From Ruminiclostridium cellulolyticum H10 (GTDB lineage Bacteria > Bacillota > Clostridia > Acetivibrionales > DSM-1351): DNA of 64,000 nt. Of the stretch, positions 1-9,630 are shown in pieces. The notes beneath the pieces were generated by a model. It did not search any database and had not been told where the DNA came from. It saw only the letters and a program-made list of their open reading frames with translations. Numbering within the stretch: position 1 is the first letter of the stretch; the number at the start of each line of letters is the position of its first letter. Location: the NCBI RefSeq assembly GCF_000022065.1, contig NC_011898.1, positions 952,001 through 1,016,000 on the forward strand, in the 5' to 3' direction. The position numbers were made by a program, and so were the translations under genes.

Positions 1-572
1 TGTTCAGGTGTGTAAAGTACCACTGTGGGGAACTGCAAAGAGAGTTGCAATATTTATTAAATTCTAGGGAACTTTTTAATGATTTCAAATCACAATACAA
101 TATGCAGGGCTTAACAGATATTCAGAGGGCAGCAAGATTCTTTATGATACTTAAAACCAGCTACGGTAGTAACCAGAGAGATTTTGGCTGTATTAAAAAG
201 AATATTGCCAATATAACCGAATATCTGGACAGGATTAGTGAAAGACTGGCCGGAGTAATAGTGGAGAACAGAGACTTTGAAAACCTGATTAAAATATATG
301 ACAGGCTAGATGCTTTCTTCTATCTGGATCCGCCGTACTACGGAACAGAAAAGTATTATCAGGCTGAATTCAAACCCGAGGATCACGAAAGACTTGCCAA
401 AACATTGAAAAGTATAAAAGGTAAATTCCTGCTGTCATACAATGACTGTGAGTATGTAAGGGAACTATACAGAGACTTTACTATTGAGGAAGTTCAGAGA
501 AACCATAATTTACTGAACAGGTATAAGGGGAAGGAGAAGACATATTGTGAGGTGTTGTTGAGGAATTATTAA
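1..572 (+). CDS. Dam-type DNA adenine-N6 methyltransferase, C-terminal part (5' end outside window)
   Basis: The frame is open from base 3 to the stop at 572, so the gene starts upstream of the window; the internal TTG at 45 is unlikely to be the start. The visible part ends in the family's catalytic motif IV, DPPYYG, in the context YLDPPYYGTEKYY, followed by the C-terminal half typical of D12-class (Dam/DpnM) enzymes, which methylate adenine in a short palindrome. The upstream residues FRCVKYHCGE match the N-terminal part of the broken copy at 7605-8286, so the two are paralogues. Free-standing methylases of this kind are common in prophages and other mobile elements, which suits the recombinase and lysin debris nearby. 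This copy looks intact as far as it can be seen. Confidence 0.85.
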   Translation, partial: FRCVKYHCGELQRELQYLLNSRELFNDFKSQYNMQGLTDIQRAARFFMILKTSYGSNQRDFGCIKKNIANITEYLDRISERLAGVIVENRDFENLIKIYDRLDAFFYLDPPYYGTEKYYQAEFKPEDHERLAKTLKSIKGKFLLSYNDCEYVRELYRDFTIEEVQRNHNLLNRYKGKEKTYCEVLLRNY

Positions 573-738
573 ACATTTTTAACGTTTTTATACAAATTAC
601 AAGATTCTACATTTTTCTTAAATTGAGCATGATATAATTACCATACTCAGTGTAAAATGTAAAATATGTACATATTTAGTTTTCCTCTAGAGTAAGAAAG
701 AGATTATACAAAAATTTAATTAATGGAGGCGTATTTTT

Positions 739-1512
739 TTGAGAAAGAAACTTTTAAGCGTAATACTTACAGTTGCAGTAATCTTTTCCTTTAGCACAGT
801 ATCCTTTGCACAGGGGGACATGGCTAAATCAAGCAGTAGCATAAACCGTGATACTGTTATAACAAAAGATAATGTAAACGAAATACTAAAAATGTTTGGT
901 TTAGACCCTAGCACTTTTAAGCAAAGTGATACACCTAAAGAAAAAGCAGCTTTAACAGTGGGACAACTTGAAGATGCAATTAGAACTATAAACGAGCAGT
1001 TAAATGATAGTGCTGTAAATGAAAAAACTAATAGTGGTTATTCTTCAGAATCAAAAATATCCGTCGTAAAACAAAAAGTCGATAGTAGCTATATTTCAGA
1101 GCCTAAAGTTGAAAGTGCACTAAGTGCTTCGTCAACTCCGGTTATCGGAACAGTAAGACTTTCAAAAACTACTTCACCAACTTCTTCATACGACCTAAAA
1201 TATTCAACAAATGCAAGTTTTGCTAGAATGGATACTACACCTGTATATAAAGTTTACACTGGTACAAATAGCCCAAACGTGTTATTATTTGATAAGGCGG
1301 CACCTGGTAATAAGAATGTTTTGACTAGTGTTAATTCTGTATCATCTACAAATACTTCTGATATGGTTACTTTAAACGCTCAAGTTGTTGTATCCTATTA
1401 TTTAGTTATAGGAGTTGAAGGTACAGAATTGTCTATTGAAAAATTAATGAGTACTAATACAATAACTGCAAAACAAACTTGGGATACTTCCTATATTCCC
1501 AATCAATTTTAA
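739..1512 (+). CDS. secreted protein of unknown function, 257 aa
   Basis: The start is TTG at 739, chosen because GGAGG lies at 725-729 and because the encoded N-terminus is a clear signal peptide: MRKK, then a hydrophobic stretch, then a probable cleavage after FAQ near residue 25. The mature protein is Ser/Thr/Asn-rich with no transmembrane segment, and has low-complexity stretches around residues 95-140. I do not recognise a family. It is monocistronic and is followed directly by a strong terminator hairpin at 1536-1577. Probable role: exported or cell-surface protein; no enzymatic motif is visible. Confidence 0.7.
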   Translation: MRKKLLSVILTVAVIFSFSTVSFAQGDMAKSSSSINRDTVITKDNVNEILKMFGLDPSTFKQSDTPKEKAALTVGQLEDAIRTINEQLNDSAVNEKTNSGYSSESKISVVKQKVDSSYISEPKVESALSASSTPVIGTVRLSKTTSPTSSYDLKYSTNASFARMDTTPVYKVYTGTNSPNVLLFDKAAPGNKNVLTSVNSVSSTNTSDMVTLNAQVVVSYYLVIGVEGTELSIEKLMSTNTITAKQTWDTSYIPNQF

Positions 1513-1535
1513 CAATGAATAAAAAAGTCATATAA

Positions 1536-1577
1536 TCAAAAAGAAACTATTGAGTTTAGCCAATGGTTTCTTTTTGA
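1536..1577 (+). terminator. rho-independent terminator after the secreted protein
   Basis: Arms 1536-1552 and 1561-1577 form a nearly perfect 17-bp inverted repeat around an 8-nt loop. The A-rich left arm and T-rich right arm make it potentially bidirectional. It lies 24 nt after the stop at 1512. Confidence 0.8.
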
Positions 1578-1727
1578 TGTATGGGAATAAATAGTGATTG
1601 TTATACGCGTAGAACAATACAGACTTTTTCTTTTCATCTTCTGCTTAAATAAATTATTGAAAATAATAACTATTTTAGAAAATACTTATTATAAATGTAA
1701 CTCTAAAATTGTAAGGGGAAATATTTT

Positions 1728-2096
1728 ATGAATGAAAATAGGCCTATAATAATAACGATGATTGGTGATTTATCCATATTGTCTGGAATGCTTACAATAG
1801 GAGCTATTATTTTTCCCGGCTATTTTGCAAAGCTTGGATTTCACATGAATCCACTACCTATTTATTCTAATATAGTAATGAACATAATTCTTACATTAAT
1901 TTTTATAACGGCATCAGTAGGTTTGTTATGGCTCAAAAAGTGGGGCTATTGGCTAACGATAGTTTATCATTTTTTCTATTTATTAATAAATGTTATTTGG
2001 CACTTACAAAATAAACAAGTACCTCTTTCATTAACTATTGTAGTTGCATTAGTAATAATTATTGATATTATTCCATACCGAAAATACTTTACTTAG
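1728..2096 (+). CDS. small integral membrane protein, 122 aa
   Basis: ATG at 1728 follows the ribosome binding site AAGGGG at 1713-1718. The sequence is mostly hydrophobic with four predicted transmembrane helices (about residues 8-30, 46-68, 72-90 and 98-115) joined by short polar loops containing KKWG and YRKYF. No family is recognised and no catalytic motif is visible. It stands alone between the secreted protein and the recombinase remnant. Confidence 0.6.
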   Translation: MNENRPIIITMIGDLSILSGMLTIGAIIFPGYFAKLGFHMNPLPIYSNIVMNIILTLIFITASVGLLWLKKWGYWLTIVYHFFYLLINVIWHLQNKQVPLSLTIVVALVIIIDIIPYRKYFT

Positions 2097-2246
2097 AATA
2101 CTACTTCTACCAGTAGAACAAGAATGACAATAATGTAATGACATTCTGCATGATTCAATTCCATCAATGAATTTACAAGGTAGATTGTGACTGTAAATAT
2201 TTAAGCAAAAATACAAATAGTTATAAGTAAATTAGGTAGTTGATGC

Positions 2247-2732
2247 TTATTGACCATGCCTATACCCACTTATATCCGTTGTTATCTTTGACTGGTACGG
2301 TTCGCCTCCACCATCAAAGCTAACAATTGTGTCAGTTTCGATATGGTTATCGAAAACGACAACACGGCAAACATAAGTCTGGATGATCCGTTTCTGATCT
2401 TCCGGGCTTTTGTTTTTTATGTCGGAATCTTGTTCCAGATAGGAACGGATGAAATCCCTAGAAGGAGAATTTATTTCAGCCTGTCGCTTTGCTTCCTCGA
2501 TACTGATAACAAGGGCTGATTTTCTTGCCTCCAATTCATCCATCTTCTGTTTCAGGGAAGGGTGGAACATTCCGTTGGCAATTGCATTTACAGTATTATT
2601 TATCTTTGTTTGAATTCCGGCTGTTTCGTTTTCAAAATCTTTTATGTTGGTTGAAATTACAGTGGAACGGGACATTGCATATTCGGAAAGCATGTCAGCC
2701 ATTCTTTCAATAGCCCCCGGAGCGAAGAACAA
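2247..2732 (-). pseudogene. large serine recombinase, C-terminal fragment
   Basis: The 161-residue frame matches the region downstream of the catalytic domain in large serine recombinases: a long charged coiled coil (about residues 20-90) and the C-terminal segment with EDQKRIIQTYV and VVFDNHIE. The catalytic resolvase domain and the zinc ribbon are missing. The first residues, FAPGAIERMADM, are nearly identical to part of the other recombinase remnant at 11088-12020, so both descend from related elements. The ATG is only the first Met in a truncated frame; no ribosome binding site supports it. Not expected to be active. Confidence 0.75.
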
Positions 2733-2839
2733 ACCAGTAAGGAAAAAGAAAGCATTGAAGAAATCAATGCAGAGAAATTAAACGCCCTTAAGCAAAGGAA
2801 TCAATCAGGGACAGTGTACTTAAGGGGGTAAATGAAAAA

Positions 2840-2980
2840 ATGATAGTAAAAGAATTTCAGTCAATGGTCGGATTGACCGCAGACGGAGTGGCAGGCCCTA
2901 AAACAAAAGAGAAAGCAAAAGAGCTTTTAAGAGTATGCCAGAATATACTAGGGAACGAATACTGCACTGCCGAAGTATAA
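2840..2980 (+). pseudogene. lysin-like peptidoglycan-binding C-terminus, interrupted by IS copy 1
   Basis: A 46-codon frame starting at ATG 2840 behind TAAGGGGG (2821-2828) encodes VKEFQSMVGLTADGVAGPKT, the signature of a PG_binding_1 repeat as found at the end of phage or clostridial endolysins. The frame is cut by the IS element at 2976: its stop TAA is supplied by the IS end. If the left flank of IS copy 1 is joined to the outer flank of IS copy 2 (reverse complement of bases up to 8423, counting the 3-bp duplication once), the frame continues for about 40 more codons to a natural stop just before the dam pseudogene. The upstream part of any lysin is missing. Confidence 0.6.
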
Positions 2981-3170
2981 TGCCCCCCAATGTCAAGACA
3001 AACATTTTTAAATTTTAGTTAGGTCTCCTTTCGATGGGTGTATAGTGTTTGTTAGAGCTTGTCAAGGTCTTAAAAATGTTGTTTAATTGACAAGTTTGGA
3101 TACCAACGTCTATTCTTGGTAGCTTTATAAAGGCTCCTGCCTTACAGCGAGAATAGATATCTGCCTAAGC

Positions 3171-4004
3171 TTAGGCAGTTTTTTCTGCTAGGGTTCTATA
3201 ATAAACTTCTCCTGGTGTCCTATACTCTAAGGTCTGATGTGGACGGTAAATGTTGTAATAAGCTATATACTCCTGAATAATGTTACGTAATTGCTTAGGT
3301 GTGGAATATTCCTCAAGATATAACTTCTCCCATTTCAGACTGCGCCAGAAGCGTTCAATACAGATATTATCAAGGGCTTGACCTTTTCCATCCATTGATA
3401 CTTTTATGTTGTTCTCTTTCAAAAGATTTATATAATCTTCACAGGTAAACTGGGATCCTTGATCACTGTTAATAATTTCGGGTTTCCCATGTGCTGTGAT
3501 AGTCCTTTTCACCAGATTGAGGACAAGACTTTTATCCATGGTATTGGATAATTCATAACCGACGATATATTTGGAATGCCAATCGATGATAGCTGCTAAA
3601 TACATATGACCTTTGGGCATCCGACAATAGGTAATATCCACTGACCATACCTGATTAGGCCTATCAATTGTAAGCCCTCTGAGAAGATATGGATGGACAT
3701 ACTTCAATCGGCCCCGTTTACTTAGGTTGGGTCCTGGGCAGATTCCATAAATGTTCATTTCCCTCATATAACGGCGGGTACGCTTCTTGTTGATGTTTAT
3801 GCCATGATCCCTATGAAGGATATGCGTCATACGCCGATACCCAAGTGAAGAGTCTCTCGTATAGATTTCATCAATAAGCCATTTAATACGGTATTCTTCG
3901 CTGCGATCAGGTTCGTGCGGCTGATAGTAAAGCGTACTCCGATTAAGCCCTAGCAACTGGCACTGTCGAGTAATGGTCAGCTTTTTATGTTTTTTATCCA
4001 CCAT
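3171..4004 (-). CDS. IS3-family transposase OrfB (DDE integrase), copy 1
   Basis: 277 residues. An N-terminal HTH_21-like segment (residues 1-60) is followed by an rve integrase core. The catalytic triad is visible as D in WSVDITYC, D in NSDQGSQF and E in ERFWRSLKWE, ending with the usual YNIYRPHQ block. It is full length for the family and differs from copy 2 by one residue (I/V near residue 42). It overlaps orfA by 11 nt in the +1 phase relative to orfA, so a simple -1 slip at the A9 run would not reach it; restart or translational coupling at the overlapping ATG is more likely. Confidence 0.9.
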   Translation of the reverse strand: MVDKKHKKLTITRQCQLLGLNRSTLYYQPHEPDRSEEYRIKWLIDEIYTRDSSLGYRRMTHILHRDHGININKKRTRRYMREMNIYGICPGPNLSKRGRLKYVHPYLLRGLTIDRPNQVWSVDITYCRMPKGHMYLAAIIDWHSKYIVGYELSNTMDKSLVLNLVKRTITAHGKPEIINSDQGSQFTCEDYINLLKENNIKVSMDGKGQALDNICIERFWRSLKWEKLYLEEYSTPKQLRNIIQEYIAYYNIYRPHQTLEYRTPGEVYYRTLAEKTA

Positions 4005-4320
4005 GCTTTGGCGGCTCTGTCGGGAGGCCGAATTGTTCAGATTTTTTTTTGAGCCAGTTACGCTCTACGGTTAACTGACCTATTTGCCTGTGAAGCTCGT
4101 CAATCTGAGCTTCATGTACCTGCTTCAATTGTTCGGTTTCATCAGCATCATCACTGAAATCACGGTTGGCATTCTTTATGAACTCAGATTTCCAACGCGT
4201 AAGCTGATTTGGTTGGATTTCGTACTTAGCAGCGATCTCTGTCAATGTTTGTGCCTCTTTTAAGACTTCGAGGACTATTTTGGTTTTCTGTTCAGGGGTA
4301 AAAGTTCTTCTCTTTTTCAT
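3994..4320 (-). CDS. IS3-family transposase OrfA (HTH), copy 1
   Basis: 108 residues with an N-terminal HTH_Tnp_1 domain (KKRRTFTPEQKTKIVLEV, then QTLTEIAAKY and NQLTRWK) followed by a leucine-zipper-like coiled coil (about residues 60-100). This is the standard OrfA layout, which binds the terminal repeats. It differs from copy 2 at four or five positions (for example E/K near residue 29, and NRDFSDD versus NRAFSVD). A run of nine A residues near its 3' end is a potential slippery site. Confidence 0.9.
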   Translation of the reverse strand: MKKRRTFTPEQKTKIVLEVLKEAQTLTEIAAKYEIQPNQLTRWKSEFIKNANRDFSDDADETEQLKQVHEAQIDELHRQIGQLTVERNWLKKKSEQFGLPTEPPKHGG

Positions 4321-4465
4321 AGCTTTATTCTAACTAATTTTTTGGATTTTGTCGTCTAGTTTCTTGGATTCATTATATTCACTACCCCTAAGGGACTTTT
4401 TCAGTCCCTCGATTATCTCCAGTGGTTTATTTCACACAATTAAATTTTCAAATATGCTTATGAAA

Positions 4466-6220
4466 TTAGTCTCCAAGTAACATCATTTTCAACTTTGCAA
4501 AGTCAATGGCATTGATATCTCCATCTAAATTAATGTCTGCATTCACTTTATTTATGCTAATAGATGAGTCTAGCAAGTATTTTTTTAACAATGCAAAATC
4601 TATTGCATCAATATTGCCATCTTCATTAACATCTCCAATTTTTCCTCCAATTTGTTCTTCTGGTAAGCCAATCAACTTAATATTATCAATATTTAAAGTA
4701 CCTGAATTACTGTTACTATACATAAAATGCAAGGAACCTACTTTGTATAAGTCAAAAGTTTCACTACCATCTTGTGCAGGTGGCTGATAATCCATTCTTT
4801 TTGTAAAAGATGAAAATGGAATCTCAATCGTAGTCCAAGAGGTACTAGGTTTTATGACATAAGTCCAGTGTTCTCCATCTTCTCCTTCAATCTTACTTTG
4901 TTCAGCTATTAGTAGTCTAACTTCATTTGTGTTTGAGGATTTTATATCAAAGGATATTTTTTGCCATTTCTCCCAATCTTGATTTCTATGTTCATTGTCT
5001 ACAACACCCCAGTACCCATTTGATGAACCTGCATATGTTATTTCCAAACCGTTATTTGATTTGCCACTAGAAATCTTACATGATGCAGTAGCATCAACAC
5101 CGGAATATGCAGCCCACTGCATAGCACCTTCGAAATCTTCAATAAGCTGTTCCCCGTAGGCTGGTGTTGCAGGTGTACGAGGAGGATCTGGATTTGTTTC
5201 AGTTGGAGGAGTCCAATCATAGGTTGTCCCAGTAGTTAATATTGCATTTAAGATTTCCTTATCAAACTGTCTGGTATCTCTATTATAAAATGCCATATCA
5301 TTGTCAACAGAGCCAAATACTCCATTATCCCAAGCTCCACAAGAAAATCCATGTGATATAGCCTGATCACTTACAAAATCAAACCATTTTACAGCAGATG
5401 TTCTATCGGAATGTCCCATTACACCATATTCCCCAAGATATACAGGTATGTTATTTTTATCTGACCATTTTTTAACATGGTTAAAAACCATTGCTATGGC
5501 ATCCATATCATTTTTGGTTCCCCATGTACCCTGCCACTGGTGAGTGAAAGAGTATGGGTCATAGTAGTGAAAAGTTGCAATAAGATTTGGGTCGTTTGGA
5601 ATTTCCAACTGACTTAATGAATTATAGCTATTCCAGTAACCTGCGCCAATAATTACATTTCTAGTCGGATTAGTCTTTCTTATTATATTTAAAATTCTTT
5701 TGTTCATATCGTTTATCTGGCTATCTGTTATATTACCATGTGGCTCATTTAATATTTCAAAAACCAGATTTTCAGACTTGCCTTTAAAACGTTGTGCAAT
5801 TTGTTCCCATATTTTTTCAAACCGTCCGATATTCTGACTATAGTTATCCATAAGCCAAGTATCATGATGAGAATTAATTACCGTCACAAATCCACGGGAA
5901 AGTGACCAGTCTATTACAGTTTCAATTCTGTTTAAGAAGTTGCTGTCAACAGTATACGGACTGTTTGCAAGTGTATGCTGATCCCAACGGATTGGAATTC
6001 TAACATGCTTGAAACCGGCCTGTTTAAAATCATCAAAATAGTACTCCTGAGCTGCCTTTGACCAAGAACCTTCCGTTGGTGCGTCAAACGTATTTCCAAG
6101 GTTCATTCCTATTCCCATCTTTTTTACCATATCCTGAGAATTGATAGCACCATAGACAGACATAGGTAAAAAGCTCATAATAATACTGCACGATATAATC
6201 AGTGCTAATATCTTTTTCAT
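4466..6220 (-). CDS. secreted cellulosomal GH5 endoglucanase with CBM11 and type I dockerin
   Basis: 584 residues, start supported by GGGGGG upstream. Layout: signal peptide 1-24; GH5 catalytic domain about 27-335 with acid/base E159 in EILNEPHG and nucleophile E264 in YLGEYG; Pro/Thr linker 336-355; family 11 carbohydrate-binding module about 356-525, very like the CBM11 of the clostridial Lic26A-Cel5E enzyme (DFEG, GYWG, ISFDIKS, DGEHW, YQPP motifs); dockerin 528-584 with two calcium-binding repeats (DVNEDGNID and DINLDGDIN). It should cleave beta-1,4 or mixed-linkage beta-glucan and attach to scaffoldin cohesins outside the cell. It lies in the segment inverted between the two IS copies, with its own promoter, and faces an AraC regulator divergently. 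Confidence 0.95.
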
Positions 6221-6262
6221 TAAAAATCCCCCCTGTATTAATTTTACATATTATCTAATTTA

Positions 6263-6291
6263 ATTATATAAACTGACATCTTCGAATACAA
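6263..6291 (-). promoter_or_regulatory. sigma-A-type promoter for the GH5 gene
   Basis: On the minus strand, TTGTAT (6286-6291) and TATAAT (6263-6268) are separated by exactly 17 bp, ending 43 nt before the start codon. The 283-bp divergent region 6221-6503 between GH5 and the AraC gene holds this and no gene. Confidence 0.5.
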
Positions 6292-6503
6292 TTGTCACAT
6301 AGCACTCAATTGTAATATATTACTCAATTATTAAAAATTCTTATACCACAGAAGTACCTATATGTGTTATCATTATATTAATACTAGAAATTGTATACAT
6401 TATATAATTTTAAGAAGCATGGAGGCGTCGAACTGGAAAGTGCTTTTTAACATTATGAAAGAATAAAAATTAGTACTATTTAAATCCTAGTAAGGAAGAT
6501 AGT

Positions 6504-7406
6504 ATGATTAATGACAATCAATCAATATTTAATCCCTATATTATTGAGGTTTATTGCATCAACGAAAAAAATGTCCCCTATCCTGTAGGAACCCATTTTG
6601 AAGAGAGAGTTGTCAAGTTCTATGAGCTTGAACTAATTACAGGAGGAAATGGAACTATTATTACCAACGGTGAAACTGCTAAAACCTCAAAAGGAGATGT
6701 GTTTTTAAGAGAGCCCGGCACAATAGTTGAAGGATATTCTGGTTATTATTTTATTGTCATTATGTTTGACGCTTTTTATGATATATCCAGAAAAGGTATT
6801 TACGTAAGCTCTTCCCCTTATTGGATTACAAATGAAAAAGAAATGCTCTCCAATATTGGATTTTTCAAAGACGTGCCTTATAAACTTACAACTTATAATT
6901 ATGAGATTGAGTACTTATTCAAATCCGTATTCAATGAGTTTATCAAAAAGCAGCAGAATTGCCAGTTGATTTTGAAAGCACACCTTATGAACATATTAAA
7001 TCTCTTACTTGTATCCCCCGAAAACACCATCAAAAGAATCAATACAAGGTCTTTTGAAAATAATTATGAAATAATAAAGTCTTCTCAAAAGTACATAGAT
7101 AACAACCTACATAAGGATTTAACCTTGTTAGATCTTGCCGAAAGGTGTGGAGTTAGTAAAAATTTCTATTGTAAGATATTCAAAAGTATAATCGGACTAT
7201 CACCATTTGATTATATTATTCAAAGCAGGATGAATACCGCAAAAAGATTATTGACTACAACAAATATGAAAATATCTGATATAAGTATTATGTGTGGCAT
7301 AAACAACATAACATACTTCCATAAGCTTTTTAAAAAACATGTTAATATGACTCCTGCAAATTTTCGTGAAAGATTCGGTTTCACAAAAGCAAAATACAAA
7401 TTGTGA
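6504..7406 (+). CDS. AraC-family transcriptional regulator
   Basis: 300 residues; ATG at 6504 follows AAGGAAGA. The N-terminal ~170 residues form a cupin-like ligand-binding domain (for example FYELELITGGNGTI and GDVFLREPG). The C-terminal ~100 residues hold two helix-turn-helix motifs (LLDLAERCGVSKNFYCKIFK and ISDISIMCGINNITYFHKLF), ending in the family hallmark MTPANFRE. It is transcribed divergently from the GH5 glucanase, sharing a 283-bp intergenic region, so a sugar-responsive activator of that gene is the simplest inference. The ligand cannot be read from sequence. Confidence 0.85.
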   Translation: MINDNQSIFNPYIIEVYCINEKNVPYPVGTHFEERVVKFYELELITGGNGTIITNGETAKTSKGDVFLREPGTIVEGYSGYYFIVIMFDAFYDISRKGIYVSSSPYWITNEKEMLSNIGFFKDVPYKLTTYNYEIEYLFKSVFNEFIKKQQNCQLILKAHLMNILNLLLVSPENTIKRINTRSFENNYEIIKSSQKYIDNNLHKDLTLLDLAERCGVSKNFYCKIFKSIIGLSPFDYIIQSRMNTAKRLLTTTNMKISDISIMCGINNITYFHKLFKKHVNMTPANFRERFGFTKAKYKL

Positions 7407-7604
7407 TTTCATGGGAGTGAACATACTTTAGTGTAAATGAAATGAAAAAATAAATTGGAACTATATCCTGTAAATATTGATATTAATTTTTTCTTTTTCA
7501 AAGCTTTTATTAATTCTCCTTTATATATAAATATTTTTTATAGGTCCCCGTTAAGTTAATTTATTAAAAAATAGGCTTCTACAGCTATTATTTATATAAA
7601 AACT

Positions 7605-8286
7605 CAATAATTCCTTACCAACACCTCACATTATGTCTTCTCCTTTCCTTCAAATTTATTAAGAAAATTAAGATTTCTCTTAATCTCCTCAATATGAAAT
7701 TCCTTGTACAGTTCCCTTACATACTCACAGTCATTGTATGGTAACAGGAATTTACCTTTTATACTTTCAAGGTTTTGGCTAGTCTTTCATCATCCTCCGG
7801 TTTGAATTCAGCCTGATAATACTTTTCAGTTCCGTAATATGGTGGGTCAAGATACAGAAAGGCATCCGGCCTGTCATATGTCCTGATCAGATCTTCGAAG
7901 TGTCTGTTTTCCACTATTACTCCGGCCAGTCTTTTACTACTCCTGTCCAGATATTCTGTCATATTGGAAATATTCTTTTTCATGCAAAAGTTCTCTGGTT
8001 ACTACCGTAGCTGGTTTTAAGTATCATAAAAAATCTTGCGGCCCGCTGAATATTTGTTAAACCTTGCAGATTGTACTGAGATTTGAAATCATTAAAAAGT
8101 TCCCTAGAATTTAATAAATATTGCAACTCTCTTTGCTTGCTGTTCCCCACAGTGGTACTTTATACACCTGAACAAATTAACAAGCTCACTGTTATAGTCA
8201 TTATAAACTTCCATATCTGCATGAGAATCCTTGTAGAAAGAACCCATGCCGATCCATCCGATAAAACTATTCATAAATGCCTCCAT
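7605..8286 (-). pseudogene. Dam-type adenine methylase, frameshifted copy
   Basis: Reading from 8286 on the minus strand, the N-terminus (MNSFIGWIG, then FYKDSHADMEVYNDYNSELV) is that of a Dam enzyme with an internal deletion that removes much of the SAM-binding region. After a frame change, 7983-7759 carries LDPPYYGTEKYYQAEF, matching the copy at 1-572 almost exactly. The 3' end has further shifts and an early stop (ATG TGA where the other copy has TAT TGT). AATAATTCCT at 7606-7615 marks the end of homology. It is inactive. In the pre-inversion order it would follow the lysin fragment directly. Confidence 0.85.
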
Positions 8287-8480
8287 TTACAATTTTTTCC
8301 TTCATTACTTTTCTCCCCTCATCTTTTTAACTATATTTATTACAAACGCATCAAAGTATTTTACTGTTTTTAGCAAACCAAGCCAACTGGCTGGATTGGT
8401 TTGAGTAACCTTGATAACCTCTTTATAATGAATCCAAGAAACTAGACGACAAAATCCAAAAAATTAGTTAGAATAAAGCT

Positions 8481-8807
8481 ATGAAAAAGAGAAGAACTTT
8501 TACACCTGAACAGAAAACCAAAATAGTCCTCGAAGTCTTAAAAGAGGCACAAACATTGACAAAGATCGCTGCTAAGTACGAAATCCAACCAAATCAGCTT
8601 ACGCGTTGGAAATCTGAGTTCATAAAGAATGCCAACCGTGCTTTCAGTGTTGATGCTGATGAAACCGAACAATTGAAGCAGGCACATGAAGCTCAGATTG
8701 ACGAGCTTCACAGGCAAATAGGTCAGTTAACCGTAGAGCGTAACTGGCTCAAAAAAAAATCTGAACAATTCGGCCTCCCGACAGAGCCGCCAAAGCATGG
8801 TGGATAA
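8481..8807 (+). CDS. IS3-family transposase OrfA (HTH), copy 2
   Basis: 108 residues, the same HTH_Tnp_1 plus coiled-coil layout as the copy at 3994-4320, with small differences (TLTKIAAKY; NRAFSVD; QAHEA). The start ATG is at 8481. The A9 run at 8751-8759 lies about 40 nt before the orfB start. Intact. Confidence 0.9.
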   Translation: MKKRRTFTPEQKTKIVLEVLKEAQTLTKIAAKYEIQPNQLTRWKSEFIKNANRAFSVDADETEQLKQAHEAQIDELHRQIGQLTVERNWLKKKSEQFGLPTEPPKHGG

Positions 8808-9630
8808 AAAACATAAAAAGCTGACCATTACTCGGCAGTGCCAGTTGCTAGGGCTTAATCGGAGTACGCTTTACTATCAGCCGCACGAACCGGATCGCAG
8901 CGAAGAATACCGTGTTAAATGGCTTATTGATGAAATCTATACGAGAGACTCTTCACTTGGGTATCGGCGTATGACGCATATCCTTCATAGGGATCATGGC
9001 ATAAACATCAACAAGAAGCGTACCCGCCGTTATATGAGGGAAATGAACATTTATGGAATCTGCCCAGGACCCAACCTAAGTAAACGGGGCCGATTGAAGT
9101 ATGTCCATCCATATCTTCTCAGAGGGCTTACAATTGATAGGCCTAATCAGGTATGGTCAGTGGATATTACCTATTGTCGGATGCCCAAAGGTCATATGTA
9201 TTTAGCAGCTATCATCGATTGGCATTCCAAATATATCGTCGGTTATGAATTATCCAATACCATGGATAAAAGTCTTGTCCTCAATCTGGTGAAAAGGACT
9301 ATCACAGCACATGGGAAACCCGAAATTATTAACAGTGATCAAGGATCCCAGTTTACCTGTGAAGATTATATAAATCTTTTGAAAGAGAACAACATAAAAG
9401 TATCAATGGATGGAAAAGGTCAAGCCCTTGATAATATCTGTATTGAACGCTTCTGGCGCAGTCTGAAATGGGAGAAGCTATATCTTGAGGAATATTCCAC
9501 GCCTAAGCAATTACGTAACATTATTCAGGAGTATATAGCTTATTACAACATTTACCGTCCACATCAGACCTTAGAGTATAGGACACCAGGAGAAGTTTAT
9601 TATAGAACCCTAGCAGAAAAAACTGCCTAA
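8797..9630 (+). CDS. IS3-family transposase OrfB (DDE integrase), copy 2
   Basis: 277 residues with the complete D, D, E catalytic set (WSVDITYC, NSDQGSQF, ERFWRSLKWE). It starts inside the 3' end of orfA (ATG at 8797, orfA stop at 8807) in the +1 phase. Its frame is open upstream through the A-rich stretch, so a fusion by unusual slippage cannot be excluded. The near identity of the two copies indicates recent transposition or ongoing gene conversion. Confidence 0.9.
   Translation: MVDKKHKKLTITRQCQLLGLNRSTLYYQPHEPDRSEEYRVKWLIDEIYTRDSSLGYRRMTHILHRDHGININKKRTRRYMREMNIYGICPGPNLSKRGRLKYVHPYLLRGLTIDRPNQVWSVDITYCRMPKGHMYLAAIIDWHSKYIVGYELSNTMDKSLVLNLVKRTITAHGKPEIINSDQGSQFTCEDYINLLKENNIKVSMDGKGQALDNICIERFWRSLKWEKLYLEEYSTPKQLRNIIQEYIAYYNIYRPHQTLEYRTPGEVYYRTLAEKTA

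Larger units (their letters stand above)
2976..4377 (-). mobile_element. IS3-family insertion sequence, copy 1 (1402 bp)
   Basis: The ends were set by comparing the two copies in the window: identity begins at TATAATG and stops after CATTATA. The terminal inverted repeats are imperfect (TATAATG, then CCAA and AGAC in both). It carries orfA (3994-4320) and orfB (3171-4004) on the minus strand. Flanks in IS orientation are GAA before and CTT after, not a direct repeat, but they match the opposite flanks of copy 2 (see findings). Confidence 0.9.

Noticed and set aside
4391-4409. Hairpin downstream of the glucanase as its terminator
   Set aside because: The 7-bp stem is followed on the minus strand by a G-rich stretch rather than T residues, so it is a weak candidate.
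4506-4787. Plus-strand open frame of 93 codons
   Set aside because: Antisense shadow of the dockerin/CBM11 coding sequence, with no ribosome binding site. Many similar antisense frames over the PKS genes were dropped for the same reason.
8751-8759. Programmed -1 frameshift joining OrfA and OrfB at the A9 run
   Set aside because: orfB is in the +1 phase relative to orfA; a -1 slip at this run leads to a stop at once.
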